Source: Clostridium_AT radicumherbarum
GTDB taxonomy: Bacteria > Bacillota > Clostridia > Clostridiales > Clostridiaceae
Direction: 5' to 3'
Assembly (NCBI RefSeq): GCF_045310525.1
Contig: NZ_JBJHZY010000004.1
Location: forward strand, 62,001-126,000
DNA: 64,000 nucleotides
Shown: piece by piece, positions 51,127 to 60,011 of the stretch
Numbering within the stretch: position 1 is the stretch's first letter
Layout: the number at the start of each line of letters is the position of its first letter
Translations under genes and position numbers: made by a program
Notes under the pieces: generated by a model
What the model was told of the DNA's origin: nothing
Database searches by the model: none
What the model saw: the letters and a program-made list of their open reading frames with translations, nothing else

Positions 51127-52344
51127 TTATGGCTTTATTATTTGTATGGATGGCTTGTCTAGCACCTTTATGATTACATCAATAATATCTTCCTCGTTAA
51201 TATCATCAAAATTGTCAAGTTCCTCATAAAATGTTCCTTGAGATCCATACATTATTTCATTTACAGCCATATATTTACATAATTCTATAGACTTCTCTAA
51301 TTTTAATTCCCTTTTAAGTCTTAGGGATTTAATGCTTTTCTTAATAAGTTCCTGTGTAAAGGAGATAGTACCGCTTTTTACCTTTTCTAATAATTCATTT
51401 ATAAGCTGTAAAACTATATCTATATTTTTTTCTGATGTGGATAAATCTATATTAAATATTTTTATACCTTTTTCATTTTTAATTGTACTTCCAATATCAT
51501 AAACAAGGCCATTTTTAGTTCTAATTAAATCAAATAATAAGCTGCTGGTTCCTTCTCCAAATATACAATTAAATACCTTAAGGGCATTGACTTCTCTTTC
51601 ATTAAGCTCATGAATAGTATATATATATTTTATCTTAGCCCCATTAATTCCCTCTTTATGTTTTATGTAAATTCCAGTTTTATTTCTTTCATAAAGCTTT
51701 AGATTTTTACTAATATAATCTTTATGCCACTTACTATATAAATCTTCTATTAAATATAATATCTCCTCAAATTTTAAGGAGGATACTACTGAAATAACAC
51801 AGTTATTAGGTCTATAATATTCATCATAAAAGCTTTTTAGCTCTTCAAGAGAAATTCTTTTTAAACTTTCTTCATTGCCAATAATAAGTTCATTTATTCT
51901 TCTATGTGAAAATGAGTTATAAAAAAGTTCATCCTCACAATATTGTACTAAATCATCCTTCCAGTCCTTAAGTTCCTCATTAATTATAGAAATTTCCTCT
52001 TTAAAGCCTTCTTTCCTGAAAGCAGGCTTTAAGATAATATCTGAATATAATTTAAAACCTCTGTGAAAGTCAGAACTTAAAGTGGTTCCATAGTAAATAC
52101 AGTATGGATAATTAGTCATGGCATTATTAAACCCGAAAATTTCATCGCTTAGCTTATTTATTTCCAGCTCCTTTAAGGTATCGGTACCCTTAAAAAGCAT
52201 ATGTTCAACTGCATGAGCAGTTCCCAAATTATAACCAACTTCCATATTAGCTCCTGCTTCAAAGCCAATACAGAAGGAGCTTATATTTGAAGGTTTATAT
52301 TCATAAATTACTTTTAATCCATTATTAAGTACTTTCTTATACAT
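51127..52344 (-). CDS. M16 family zinc peptidase (insulinase-like)
   Basis: 405-residue metallopeptidase. The inverted zinc motif HXXEH is H44-H48 (GTAHAVEHMLFKGT), and the third ligand is probably E124 in SIINEELKDW. The C-terminal half carries the inactive-type M16 domain (ELNEREVNALKVFNCIFGEG, LVYDIGSTIKNEKG). Related bacterial proteins process small peptides or act in quality control. No signal peptide, so likely cytoplasmic. GAGGTGA precedes the ATG. Confidence 0.92.
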   Translation of the reverse strand: MYKKVLNNGLKVIYEYKPSNISSFCIGFEAGANMEVGYNLGTAHAVEHMLFKGTDTLKELEINKLSDEIFGFNNAMTNYPYCIYYGTTLSSDFHRGFKLYSDIILKPAFRKEGFKEEISIINEELKDWKDDLVQYCEDELFYNSFSHRRINELIIGNEESLKRISLEELKSFYDEYYRPNNCVISVVSSLKFEEILYLIEDLYSKWHKDYISKNLKLYERNKTGIYIKHKEGINGAKIKYIYTIHELNEREVNALKVFNCIFGEGTSSLLFDLIRTKNGLVYDIGSTIKNEKGIKIFNIDLSTSEKNIDIVLQLINELLEKVKSGTISFTQELIKKSIKSLRLKRELKLEKSIELCKYMAVNEIMYGSQGTFYEELDNFDDINEEDIIDVIIKVLDKPSIQIIKP

Positions 52345-52400
52345 TAAAATTCACCTCTATTATTTCTAATATTGAAAACTCCATTATTAATATTATGCCA

Positions 52401-52434
52401 TATAAAAAATTCCTAGAAAAGCTTCTAGGAATTT
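52401..52434 (-). terminator. Terminator after kimA
   Basis: A perfect 12-bp stem AAATTCCTAGAA/TTCTAGGAATTT with a 4-base loop followed on the minus strand by TTTATA. Confidence 0.93.
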
Positions 52435-52437
52435 ACT

Positions 52438-54285
52438 TTATTCTTCAATAATATAAGGCACTGTAACAACAACTATATTCCTCTTTTTATAGAGCATATT
52501 CTTTATGAATAAAGAGGTTTGATTATGAAGTATATTATGCCACCATTTTGTAATTACAAATTGTGTAAGTACAACTGTAACTATATCGCCAGGTTGAGAA
52601 TCATGTTCCTCAGAATCAATAAAGTTAACTAATGGCTCATAGATATCTCTATAGGGTGAACGTTTAATTACTAGTGGCACACCTACATTGTAGTCCTCCC
52701 ACTTTTTCTTTAGCTTCTCAGTTGCATCAGTATCAACAGAAACATGGAAGGCAACTATATTGCTTGATATAGTTTTTGCATAATTAAGTGCTTTTAAAAA
52801 GGATCTATTTAAGGTATCTACCAAAATAACTACGTGCTGTTTATCTTCAGAAGGAGTAATATCCTTTGGTCTAATGTTTAATGGAAGCTTAAGTTGTTCT
52901 GCAACCTTTCCATAATGCCTTCTGATTCTCATCATTACTATAACAAAAGTTGGAATTAATATGAATACTAGCCAAGCTCCATGAACAAACTTTGTAATTC
53001 CAATAATTACTACAGTAACAAAGGTTACAAAAGCACCTAATCCATTAATAAAGGCCTTATGTCTCCAACCTGACTGCTTACCCTTTATCCATTTAGTAAA
53101 CATACCTGTTTGAGATAAGGTAAAGGAAATAAATACGCCTACAGCATAAAGAGGCATAAGTAAATGTGTATCTCCTTTAAATAATATTATCAAAATGGCA
53201 GCTGCAGTATAAAGCATTATAATTCCGTTTGAAAAGCTTAGCCTATTTCCTCTTTTAGTAAATTGTTTTGGTGCAAAACCATCTCTTGATATAAAGGATA
53301 ACAAGAGTGGAAAATCAGCAAAAGCAGTATTGGCAGCCATTATCAATATCATTGCCGTAGTTGCCTGTAGGGCATAAAACATAATATTATTATTACCAAA
53401 TACTTGCCATCCAATTTGTGCGATTACTGTATACTTTTCACTTGGGACAGCATGATAAATAGTTGAAAGATAAGATAGTCCTCCAAAAATAAATAACACT
53501 GTAACTGCCAAGAGTCCAAGAACTATTTTTGCGTGTTTTTGAGCTGGAGCTTTAAAATTTGGAATTCCATCACTTACCGCCTCAACTCCAGTTAACGCTG
53601 TACAACCAGATGCAAAAGCCCTAAGAAATAATACTAAAGTTATACTATTTAAGGGATTAACAGGTTCAATAGGTATTATAGGCGCTGGATTATAATTAAA
53701 AATAAAGTGTCTAATAACTCCAGTAATAATAAGTATTGCAACTGTAACCATAAAGAGATAGGTTGGTACACCGAATAGTTTTGCTGAATCTTTTAACCCT
53801 CTTAAATTACCTATTGTAAGTAATGTGATGATAATTAGGGTAATTATTACCTTATAATTTAATAATACAGGTATTGCGGAGGTTATTGCCGCAGTTCCGG
53901 CGCTTGTACTAACTGCAACTGTTAATATATAGTCTATGCATAAGGCTGCTGCAGCCGTCAAGGAAGGGATTGTCCCTAAGTTATCCTTAGAAACAATATA
54001 AGAGCCTCCTCCTAAAGGATAATTGTCTATTGTCTGTCTATATGAAAAAACCAATAAGAACAGTAAAAATACAATACACAATGCAGCATAAAACATATAT
54101 TTATAGGACATTACTCCAATTACAGGTATAAGAACCCACAAAATTTCCTCGCCAGCATATGCTACTGAGGAAATAGCATCACTTGATAGTACTGGAAGGC
54201 CCCAAAGAACACTAAATTTTTCGTGCTTTAATTGATCAGTTGTTAATGATTTACCGATTAATAATTTTTTTAATTTTGAAAACAT
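52438..54285 (-). CDS. kimA: APC-family transporter, KimA (YdaO)-like potassium importer
   Basis: 615 residues with about twelve membrane helices up to residue 450 and a cytosolic C-terminal domain. Motifs shared with Bacillus KimA include LSSDAISSVAYAGEEILWVL, NYPLGGGSYIVSKDNLG, SGCTALTGVEAVSDGIPNFK, LMPLYAVGVFISFTLSQTGM and WWHNILHNQTSLFIKNML. KimA is a high-affinity K+/H+ symporter inhibited by c-di-AMP. No ydaO-type c-di-AMP riboswitch was seen in the 186-bp upstream region, which instead holds a sigma-A promoter. A general amino-acid permease role is the alternative. Confidence 0.85.
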   Translation of the reverse strand: MFSKLKKLLIGKSLTTDQLKHEKFSVLWGLPVLSSDAISSVAYAGEEILWVLIPVIGVMSYKYMFYAALCIVFLLFLLVFSYRQTIDNYPLGGGSYIVSKDNLGTIPSLTAAAALCIDYILTVAVSTSAGTAAITSAIPVLLNYKVIITLIIITLLTIGNLRGLKDSAKLFGVPTYLFMVTVAILIITGVIRHFIFNYNPAPIIPIEPVNPLNSITLVLFLRAFASGCTALTGVEAVSDGIPNFKAPAQKHAKIVLGLLAVTVLFIFGGLSYLSTIYHAVPSEKYTVIAQIGWQVFGNNNIMFYALQATTAMILIMAANTAFADFPLLLSFISRDGFAPKQFTKRGNRLSFSNGIIMLYTAAAILIILFKGDTHLLMPLYAVGVFISFTLSQTGMFTKWIKGKQSGWRHKAFINGLGAFVTFVTVVIIGITKFVHGAWLVFILIPTFVIVMMRIRRHYGKVAEQLKLPLNIRPKDITPSEDKQHVVILVDTLNRSFLKALNYAKTISSNIVAFHVSVDTDATEKLKKKWEDYNVGVPLVIKRSPYRDIYEPLVNFIDSEEHDSQPGDIVTVVLTQFVITKWWHNILHNQTSLFIKNMLYKKRNIVVVTVPYIIEE

Positions 54286-54319
54286 AGTTTATCTCCTGCT
54301 TACTTTTTAACATTCTTAA

Positions 54320-54348
54320 ATTATATAGTAGGTAAAGACTATGTACAA
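54320..54348 (-). promoter_or_regulatory. Sigma-A promoter of kimA
   Basis: Minus strand TTGTAC (54343-54348), 17-base spacer, TATAAT (54320-54325), 35 bp upstream of the ATG; short leader. Confidence 0.8.
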
Positions 54349-54370
54349 ACCCTTATCTGGCCATTTTTTC

Positions 54371-54396
54371 ATTAAAAAACCTTGCTATAAGCAAAT
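54371..54396 (-). terminator. Probable terminator after parC
   Basis: The minus strand shows TTTGCT-TAT-AGCAAG followed by GTTTTTTAAT. The stem is short (about 6 bp), so efficiency is uncertain. Confidence 0.6.
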
Positions 54397-54471
54397 TATT
54401 CATATAAATTTAACATTTGGTTTGATTTCCGTTAAGATTCTCCAGTTATATAGGTTTTCCAATTTATTTTA

Positions 54472-57396
54472 TTATATTAGTTTTACTTCCTTTACAAATT
54501 CGTCAAATATTACCAACATAAGACTTACTCCCCTGCCAGCTCTATTTTGCCTTCTTAATTCACTAAGTTTTACATTTTTCTTATTTTTTTTATTACTGAT
54601 TAATATTATTTCTTTATCTTTCAGACTTGATAAAGCGATTTCATCTGAATTACTAAATTTAATTTGTCCATGAGCAGCGAATATTACCTCATCTTCGTCC
54701 TTAAGGCTTATTCCTATTACTCCTGATGCTAATTTCCCCATGAACGGTATATCTTCACTGCCTATTTTTATTGCAAATGCCTTTTGAGTTACGATTAAAA
54801 TTTCATTAGACATCTCTTCAGATATAAAATCAATAGCTATTAAACTATCCTCTGAAGACTTAAATTTATAGCCTTGAGTAATCTGATAATCCCCTACAAA
54901 TTCTTCAAGTTTAGTTTTCTTTACTAGTCCTTTTTTACTTATAAAAATAATACTTAGATTTTCAAATGAATTTTCGTAATTAATAATATTCAATATCTTA
55001 GTTTGCTTGCTTAATGCTTCACCAAACAAAGTATTTAAACTGATACCCTCTTCTCCTACATTAGCAAATAGTGCACTTGAAAGGTTTAAAACATTTCCAT
55101 TACTTAGAAAAATTAATAATTTTTCCTGAGAATTTGTGAATATACGTTTATCCTTTTTGCTATTAGTATGATTATGATCGCTGCTTCTTATAACGCCCTC
55201 TGAGCTTATGGTTAAGAAAAACTCCTTGAATTCTCCTTCATCTGACAGCCTAGCAGTACTAATTTCATCATTAATAGGCAAACTAATTAATGCTTGTGCA
55301 GAAAGGTTTCTATCCAGATTTTCAAGCTTTGGTTCTTTTATTGTAAAGCCTAGCCCCTGCATAGTAGTAACTTTGATAAATTCTTCCTGCCTTTCTTTTG
55401 TCATTAAACTTATATTAACTAGAAGCTCAGTATCTTTAAGTTTTATAGCCTGGAGTTTTGAGTAATTAGTAGTGAATTTATCCAATGAAGTTTTCTTAAT
55501 ATTTCCTTTATTGGTTATAAAAATAAGCTCCTTATCATTAGAAAAATTATTCAGAGAATATGCTGTTAATAATTTTTCTTTTGAAAGATCTATAGCTTTT
55601 ATAATTTGATCTAATCTAACCCCTTTATCCTTCCATTTAAATTCGGGAATTGCATTTCCTTTCAATTGATACATATTCCCCTTGTCGGTAAAAAATATAA
55701 CTACATCTGTTGTATTTGATTCAAAAACAAGATTTATAGAATCCCCTTCTCTGTACTCAATATCTGCAGCATCTAAGTTTGAACGATTATAGGACTTTAA
55801 AGGTATCCTTTTTATAAACCCATCCTTAGATAGTGTAATTATTGTATCTTCTACAATTATTAGTTCTTCTACATCTATTTTAGCTTCTTCATCATCTTCT
55901 ATTATGGTAGTCTTTCTACCATTGCCATATCTTTCTTTAATTTCAAGGAGTTCTTTTTTTATTACCTTATGGAGCTCCTTTTCACTTTCAAGTATTTTTT
56001 TTAGGGCTTTAATTTGCTTTTCTAATTCCTTATATTCCTTTTCAAAGGTTATTATCTCAAGTCCTGTAAGCCTATACAGCATAAGTTCCACTATTGCCTC
56101 TGCTTGAAGCTCTGTAAAGTCAAAGGTTTTCATTAAATTGTTTTCAGCATCCTTCTTAGATTTTGATGCTCTTATTAAAGCTATAATTTCATCTAAAATT
56201 CCTATAGCCTTAATAAATCCTTCCACAATATGAAATCTTTTTTCTGCTATTTGAAGTTCCTTTTTAGTTCTTCTAGTAATAACTTCCTTCTGATGATTTA
56301 CATAATGCATTAATATAGCTTTTAGCCCTAAGGTTTCTGGCTTTCCATTAGCAAGAGCAACCATATTAAAACTAATATTACTCTGCAAATCAGTCTTTTT
56401 AAATAAATATTTAAGAAGCTTTTCCGCTGCCTCTGCATCTACAGACTTTTTTAGTTCTATTACTGCCCTAATTCCATTTCTATCTGATTCATCCCTTATA
56501 TCTATTATTCCTTCTAATGCCTTAGTATGCTTTTTGTCTTCAGTCATTTCAGAAATGGTTTGAAGTAACTTAGCTTTTGATTTTCTATAAGGGAATTCTG
56601 TGATTACTATTCCCAGTTTTCCACTTTCCAATTTTTCTACCTTTGTTTTTGCTCTTAAGGTTACCTTTCCCTCACCAGTTTCATAAGCAGTTTTTAATGA
56701 GTTTTTACCTATAATTATGCCTCCAGTTGGAAGATCAGGACCTTTAATAAACTTTAAAAGTTCACTAGTTGTTATTTCATTGTTTTCTATGTAAGCTAAT
56801 GTACCATCTATAACTTCATTTAAATTATGAGGTGGTATGTTAGTAGCAAGTCCAACTGCTATGCCAAAAGCACCATTTACAAGCAGATTAGGATATCTGC
56901 TTGGCAAAACCTTAGGTTCTAATTCAGTATTCGAGTAGTTTTCTTCCATGTCCACAATATCTTTATCAATATCTCTCAGCATTTCCATAGCAAGTGGAGT
57001 AAGCCTAGCTTCTGTATAACGCATAGCAGCAGCACTGTCTCCATCCTGGCTTCCCCAGTTACCATGCCCATCTATTAAAGGCATCCTGGTTGAAAAATCC
57101 TGGGCTAATATAACCATTGATTCATAAACAGAGGAATCCCCATGAGGATGATATTTACCTAGAATGTCTCCAACTATTCTAGCTGATTTAAAATAAGGCT
57201 TGTCAGGATATGCTCTTAGACTATAGGCTCCGTATAAAATTCTTCTATGAACAGGTTTAAGACCGTCTCTAACATCTGGAAGAGCTCTATCCTTCGCTAC
57301 CTCAACTGCGTAAGGAAGATAATTATCCGGCATTGCCTCCTCTAAGGGGATTTTTATTATATTATTATCCTTTGGAATATCATTCTTCTTAGCCAT
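54472..57396 (-). CDS. parC: Type II DNA topoisomerase subunit A, ParC-like
   Basis: 974-residue strand-cleaving subunit. EEAMPDNYLPYAVEVAKDRA, DGLKPVHRRILYGAY and the segment ILGKYHPHGDSSVYESMV mark the winged-helix region; the active-site tyrosine lies in AAMRYTEARLTP near residue 124. A coiled-coil is near residues 430-490 and a beta-propeller C-terminal domain from about 510, with QNRAGRG near the end, a degenerate GyrA box. Pairing with parE and the degenerate box favour topoisomerase IV over gyrase, but this is not certain. The start could also be the TTG at 57405. Confidence 0.8.
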   Translation of the reverse strand: MAKKNDIPKDNNIIKIPLEEAMPDNYLPYAVEVAKDRALPDVRDGLKPVHRRILYGAYSLRAYPDKPYFKSARIVGDILGKYHPHGDSSVYESMVILAQDFSTRMPLIDGHGNWGSQDGDSAAAMRYTEARLTPLAMEMLRDIDKDIVDMEENYSNTELEPKVLPSRYPNLLVNGAFGIAVGLATNIPPHNLNEVIDGTLAYIENNEITTSELLKFIKGPDLPTGGIIIGKNSLKTAYETGEGKVTLRAKTKVEKLESGKLGIVITEFPYRKSKAKLLQTISEMTEDKKHTKALEGIIDIRDESDRNGIRAVIELKKSVDAEAAEKLLKYLFKKTDLQSNISFNMVALANGKPETLGLKAILMHYVNHQKEVITRRTKKELQIAEKRFHIVEGFIKAIGILDEIIALIRASKSKKDAENNLMKTFDFTELQAEAIVELMLYRLTGLEIITFEKEYKELEKQIKALKKILESEKELHKVIKKELLEIKERYGNGRKTTIIEDDEEAKIDVEELIIVEDTIITLSKDGFIKRIPLKSYNRSNLDAADIEYREGDSINLVFESNTTDVVIFFTDKGNMYQLKGNAIPEFKWKDKGVRLDQIIKAIDLSKEKLLTAYSLNNFSNDKELIFITNKGNIKKTSLDKFTTNYSKLQAIKLKDTELLVNISLMTKERQEEFIKVTTMQGLGFTIKEPKLENLDRNLSAQALISLPINDEISTARLSDEGEFKEFFLTISSEGVIRSSDHNHTNSKKDKRIFTNSQEKLLIFLSNGNVLNLSSALFANVGEEGISLNTLFGEALSKQTKILNIINYENSFENLSIIFISKKGLVKKTKLEEFVGDYQITQGYKFKSSEDSLIAIDFISEEMSNEILIVTQKAFAIKIGSEDIPFMGKLASGVIGISLKDEDEVIFAAHGQIKFSNSDEIALSSLKDKEIILISNKKNKKNVKLSELRRQNRAGRGVSLMLVIFDEFVKEVKLI

Positions 57397-57413
57397 GTAA
57401 TTCAACCTTTCCT

Positions 57414-59369
57414 CTAAAATTCTGCATACTTATACATGTAGTTTTTTCGAGGTTCAACTACATCTCCCATAAGTAATGACACCATCTTTTCTGCCTTTGC
57501 TGCATCCTCAATTGTAACTTGCTGAAGTGTTCTTGTTTCTGGGTTAAGTGTGGTTTCCCAAAGCTGATCAGCATTCATTTCTCCTAGACCTTTATATCTT
57601 TGAAGCAGCGCACCTCTTCCTACTTCCTTCTTAACTTTTTCAAGCTCCTCATCACTATAAGCGTAGCGAACTAACTCCCCTTTTTTATCATTTCTATATA
57701 CCTTGTAAAGAGGAGGTAGCGCAATAAATAAATGTCCATTTGCAATTAAAGGCTTCATATACCTATATATATAAGTCATCCATAAAGTTCTTATGTGATA
57801 GCCATCTACATCCGCATCTGACATAATTACTATTTTACCATACTTTAAATCTTCGTCTCTGTAATTTTCAAGTACGCCAGTGCCTATAGCTGCGTTAAAG
57901 ATTTTCAATTCTTCACTACCTAATACATTTTCCAGCTTTTGTTTTTCTGTATTCATAATTTTACCTTTAGAAGGCATAATTGTTTGGAATCTTCTATCTC
58001 TAGCTTGCTTTGCACTTCCACCTGCAGAATCTCCTTCCACAACGATGAATTCGCAAAGAGAGCTTTCCTTCAAGGTACAAACAGCTATTTTGCCTGCAAG
58101 AGGTGCTGTTCCTTTCCCTATTTTTTTCTTTTCAGCTTCATTTATTTTTTTTATTTTTTCTCTTCTTTGAGCTGCATCTATGGCATTATTAATAAAAATA
58201 GAAGCAGTTTCTTTATTATCTTCTATCCATTCGCTAAATTTTGTATAACATAAATCATTCATCATGGTATAGGCTTCATTATTGCCTAGTTTATTTTTAG
58301 TTTGACCTTCGAATACAGGATTGCTTATTTTTATTCTAACAATGGCAGTTAATCCTTCTCTTAAGTCATCACCTTCAAATTCCTTATCCTTTTCCTTAAG
58401 CAAATTAAGTTTTTTAGCCCATTCTTTAAATGCTCTTGTCATACCAGTTTTAAAACCACTTTCATGAGTGCCTGCATCTCTAGTGGGAATATTGTTTACA
58501 TAGCTTGCAATATATTCACTTGTAGAATCAGTAAACTGCATACATACTTCGCCATACAAACTAAGTCCATTAATATCTCTTTCGCCTTCAAAAATAATTG
58601 GTTCTTGATGAAGCACACTTTTACTTTCATTTAAGTAGTCAATAAAATCTAAGAGTCCTCTATCTGAATGATATTCTTTAATAATAGTTTCTGTGCCTCT
58701 CTCATCTCTAAGCTCTAAAGTTATTCCTTTATTTTGAAAAGCTAGTTCTTGAAGCCTTTCGTCTATAACCTCAAATTTAAATTCTGTAGTAGAAAAGACC
58801 TCCTTATCAGCCATAAAGGTTACCTTAGTTCCACTTTCCTCAGTTTTACCTATTACTTTTAAGGTCGTAACAGGTGTACCTGGCATTTTCTTCTTTAACT
58901 TACTATCATATGAATACTCAAATCTTTGTTTATAAATCTCACCATTTTGATAAACCTCTACTTCAAGCCATTCAGATAGTGCATTAACTACAGCTGCACC
59001 TACACCATGTAGTCCACCAGAAGTTTTATAATTTTTATTATCAAATTTCCCTCCAGTATGTAATTCAGTATATACCATTTCTACTCCAGATTTCTTTTTT
59101 ACTGGGTGAATGCCTGTTGGTATTCCTCTTCCATTATCAATTACAGAGACACTTTTATCTTTATTTAAACTTATTGTTATTTTATTTCCAAACCCATTTG
59201 TAAGTTCATCTATTGAATTATCTAATACTTCCCATAGGCAGTGGTGAAGTCCTTTTGAACCTGTAGATCCAATATACATACCTGGTCTCACACGTACCGG
59301 TTCTAATTTTTCTAAGGATGTTAAATCTGTAACATCATAGGTGCTTTTCACCTTACTCTCATTTTCCAT
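57414..59369 (-). CDS. parE: Type II DNA topoisomerase subunit B, ParE-like
   Basis: 651-residue ATPase subunit. GHKL ATPase motifs WEVLDNSIDELTNG, VIDNGRGIPTGIHP and TSGGLHGVGAAVVNALS are followed by a transducer domain and a Toprim region with VVEGDSAGGSAKQARDRRFQ and IVIMSDADVDGYHIRTLW; the C-terminus has QRYKGLGEMNADQLWETT. The ATG at 59369 follows AGGAGGGG, which is the 3' end of a 51-bp stem-loop element. A sigma-A promoter and a LexA-like box lie upstream. GyrB-like paralogy cannot be excluded. Confidence 0.82.
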   Translation of the reverse strand: MENESKVKSTYDVTDLTSLEKLEPVRVRPGMYIGSTGSKGLHHCLWEVLDNSIDELTNGFGNKITISLNKDKSVSVIDNGRGIPTGIHPVKKKSGVEMVYTELHTGGKFDNKNYKTSGGLHGVGAAVVNALSEWLEVEVYQNGEIYKQRFEYSYDSKLKKKMPGTPVTTLKVIGKTEESGTKVTFMADKEVFSTTEFKFEVIDERLQELAFQNKGITLELRDERGTETIIKEYHSDRGLLDFIDYLNESKSVLHQEPIIFEGERDINGLSLYGEVCMQFTDSTSEYIASYVNNIPTRDAGTHESGFKTGMTRAFKEWAKKLNLLKEKDKEFEGDDLREGLTAIVRIKISNPVFEGQTKNKLGNNEAYTMMNDLCYTKFSEWIEDNKETASIFINNAIDAAQRREKIKKINEAEKKKIGKGTAPLAGKIAVCTLKESSLCEFIVVEGDSAGGSAKQARDRRFQTIMPSKGKIMNTEKQKLENVLGSEELKIFNAAIGTGVLENYRDEDLKYGKIVIMSDADVDGYHIRTLWMTYIYRYMKPLIANGHLFIALPPLYKVYRNDKKGELVRYAYSDEELEKVKKEVGRGALLQRYKGLGEMNADQLWETTLNPETRTLQQVTIEDAAKAEKMVSLLMGDVVEPRKNYMYKYAEF

Positions 59370-59375
59370 CCATAC

Positions 59376-59426
59376 CCCTCCTGCATTTCTCTGTAGCACA
59401 TAAGGATTATTAATCCTTGCGCCTCC
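59376..59426 (-). repeat. 51-bp stem-loop/Shine-Dalgarno element, copy D (before parE)
   Basis: Minus strand: GGAGGCGC, inner stem AAGGATT-AAT-AATCCTT, bulge AT, GTGC pairing with GCGC, then TACAGAGAAATG and a tail ending CAGGAGGG. Compared with copy C the third inner pair changes from T-A to G-C and the outer pairs change together. Confidence 0.85.
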
Positions 59427-59454
59427 ATTATAAAATTCATTGCTTTACTAATTA

Positions 59455-59482
59455 ATTGTATATCATTTTTGTAAAATGTAAA
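59455..59482 (-). promoter_or_regulatory. Sigma-A promoter of parE-parC
   Basis: Minus strand TTTACA (59477-59482), 16-base spacer, TACAAT (59455-59460), each one mismatch from consensus; start of transcription would be just before repeat element D. Confidence 0.68.
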
Positions 59483-59494
59483 GCAACGTTCTTA

Positions 59495-59506
59495 GAACAT
59501 TTGTTC
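59495..59506. promoter_or_regulatory. LexA/DinR-like box upstream of the parE promoter
   Basis: GAAC-ATTT-GTTC fits the Gram-positive SOS box GAACNNNNGTTC. It lies 12 bp upstream of the proposed -35. Only one site, and position outside the core promoter, so regulation by LexA is tentative. Confidence 0.45.
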
Positions 59507-59522
59507 TATTTTAATATATAAT

Positions 59523-59571
59523 TGCTTATAAATCAATAGGCAACCAGCCTCCTTTATGCTGATTGCCTATT
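59523..59571 (-). terminator. Terminator-like hairpin after the Spx/ArsC-like gene
   Basis: A 14-bp stem AATAGGCAATCAGC / GCTGGTTGCCTATT (one G-T pair) with a 9-base loop, followed by a weak T-rich tail (GATTTATAAG). Confidence 0.75.
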
Positions 59572-59588
59572 CTTTATTCATATCAATT

Positions 59589-59927
59589 TTATTCCCAATT
59601 ACACCATATTTCTGGCTCGTACCCTACTGTTGCTAATTTTCCGTTACGTACTATGGGCATCTTATAAAGCTTTGGGTTATTTAGTAAAAGTTCTTCTTTA
59701 ATACTATCACTTCTAATGCTTTCTATGTTCAGCTTTCCATATTCTTTAGATTTTTCATCAATTAAATTCTTTAATCCAACTGCTGATTTTACACTTTCTA
59801 ACTCCCTTTTACTTAGTGCCTTTTCATTTAAATCTATAAATTGATACTTAATTTTTCTCTCCTTAAAATAACGTTCAGCCTTTTGTGTATCAAAGGACTT
59901 TTTAACTCCGAAAATTTGTATGTTCAT
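59589..59927 (-). CDS. ArsC/Spx-family thioredoxin-fold protein lacking the N-terminal catalytic cysteine
   Basis: 112 residues from the ATG at 59927 (AAGGAGA nine bases upstream; frame open to 59960). IQIFGVKKSFDTQKAERYFK aligns with the first strand and helix of the ArsC/YffB/Spx family, and NPKLYKMPIVRNGKLATVGY with the cis-proline region and RNG loop near residues 84-103. The position normally holding Cys (GxxxCDT in YffB) reads KSFDT, so arsenate reductase activity is unlikely; the only cysteine is near the C-terminus (EIWCNW). It may be a binding or regulatory protein. Confidence 0.8.
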   Translation of the reverse strand: MNIQIFGVKKSFDTQKAERYFKERKIKYQFIDLNEKALSKRELESVKSAVGLKNLIDEKSKEYGKLNIESIRSDSIKEELLLNNPKLYKMPIVRNGKLATVGYEPEIWCNWE

Positions 59928-60011
59928 TTGCCATTTCTCCTTACATGTAATATTTAACATTATTATTTTACACCAAATTTGTATGTCATAAAGCTGAACT
60001 TATTAGAGGAA

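Noticed and set aside
54286..54471. c-di-AMP (ydaO) riboswitch before kimA
   Set aside because: The gap is short and AT-rich, holding a parC terminator-like hairpin and a compact sigma-A promoter; the conserved GC-rich cores of that riboswitch are absent.
54472..59369. Assignment of the topoisomerase pair as gyrA-gyrB
   Set aside because: The C-terminal domain lacks a canonical GyrA box and the gene order is parE-parC with no recF or dnaA nearby, so topoisomerase IV is preferred, though not proven.
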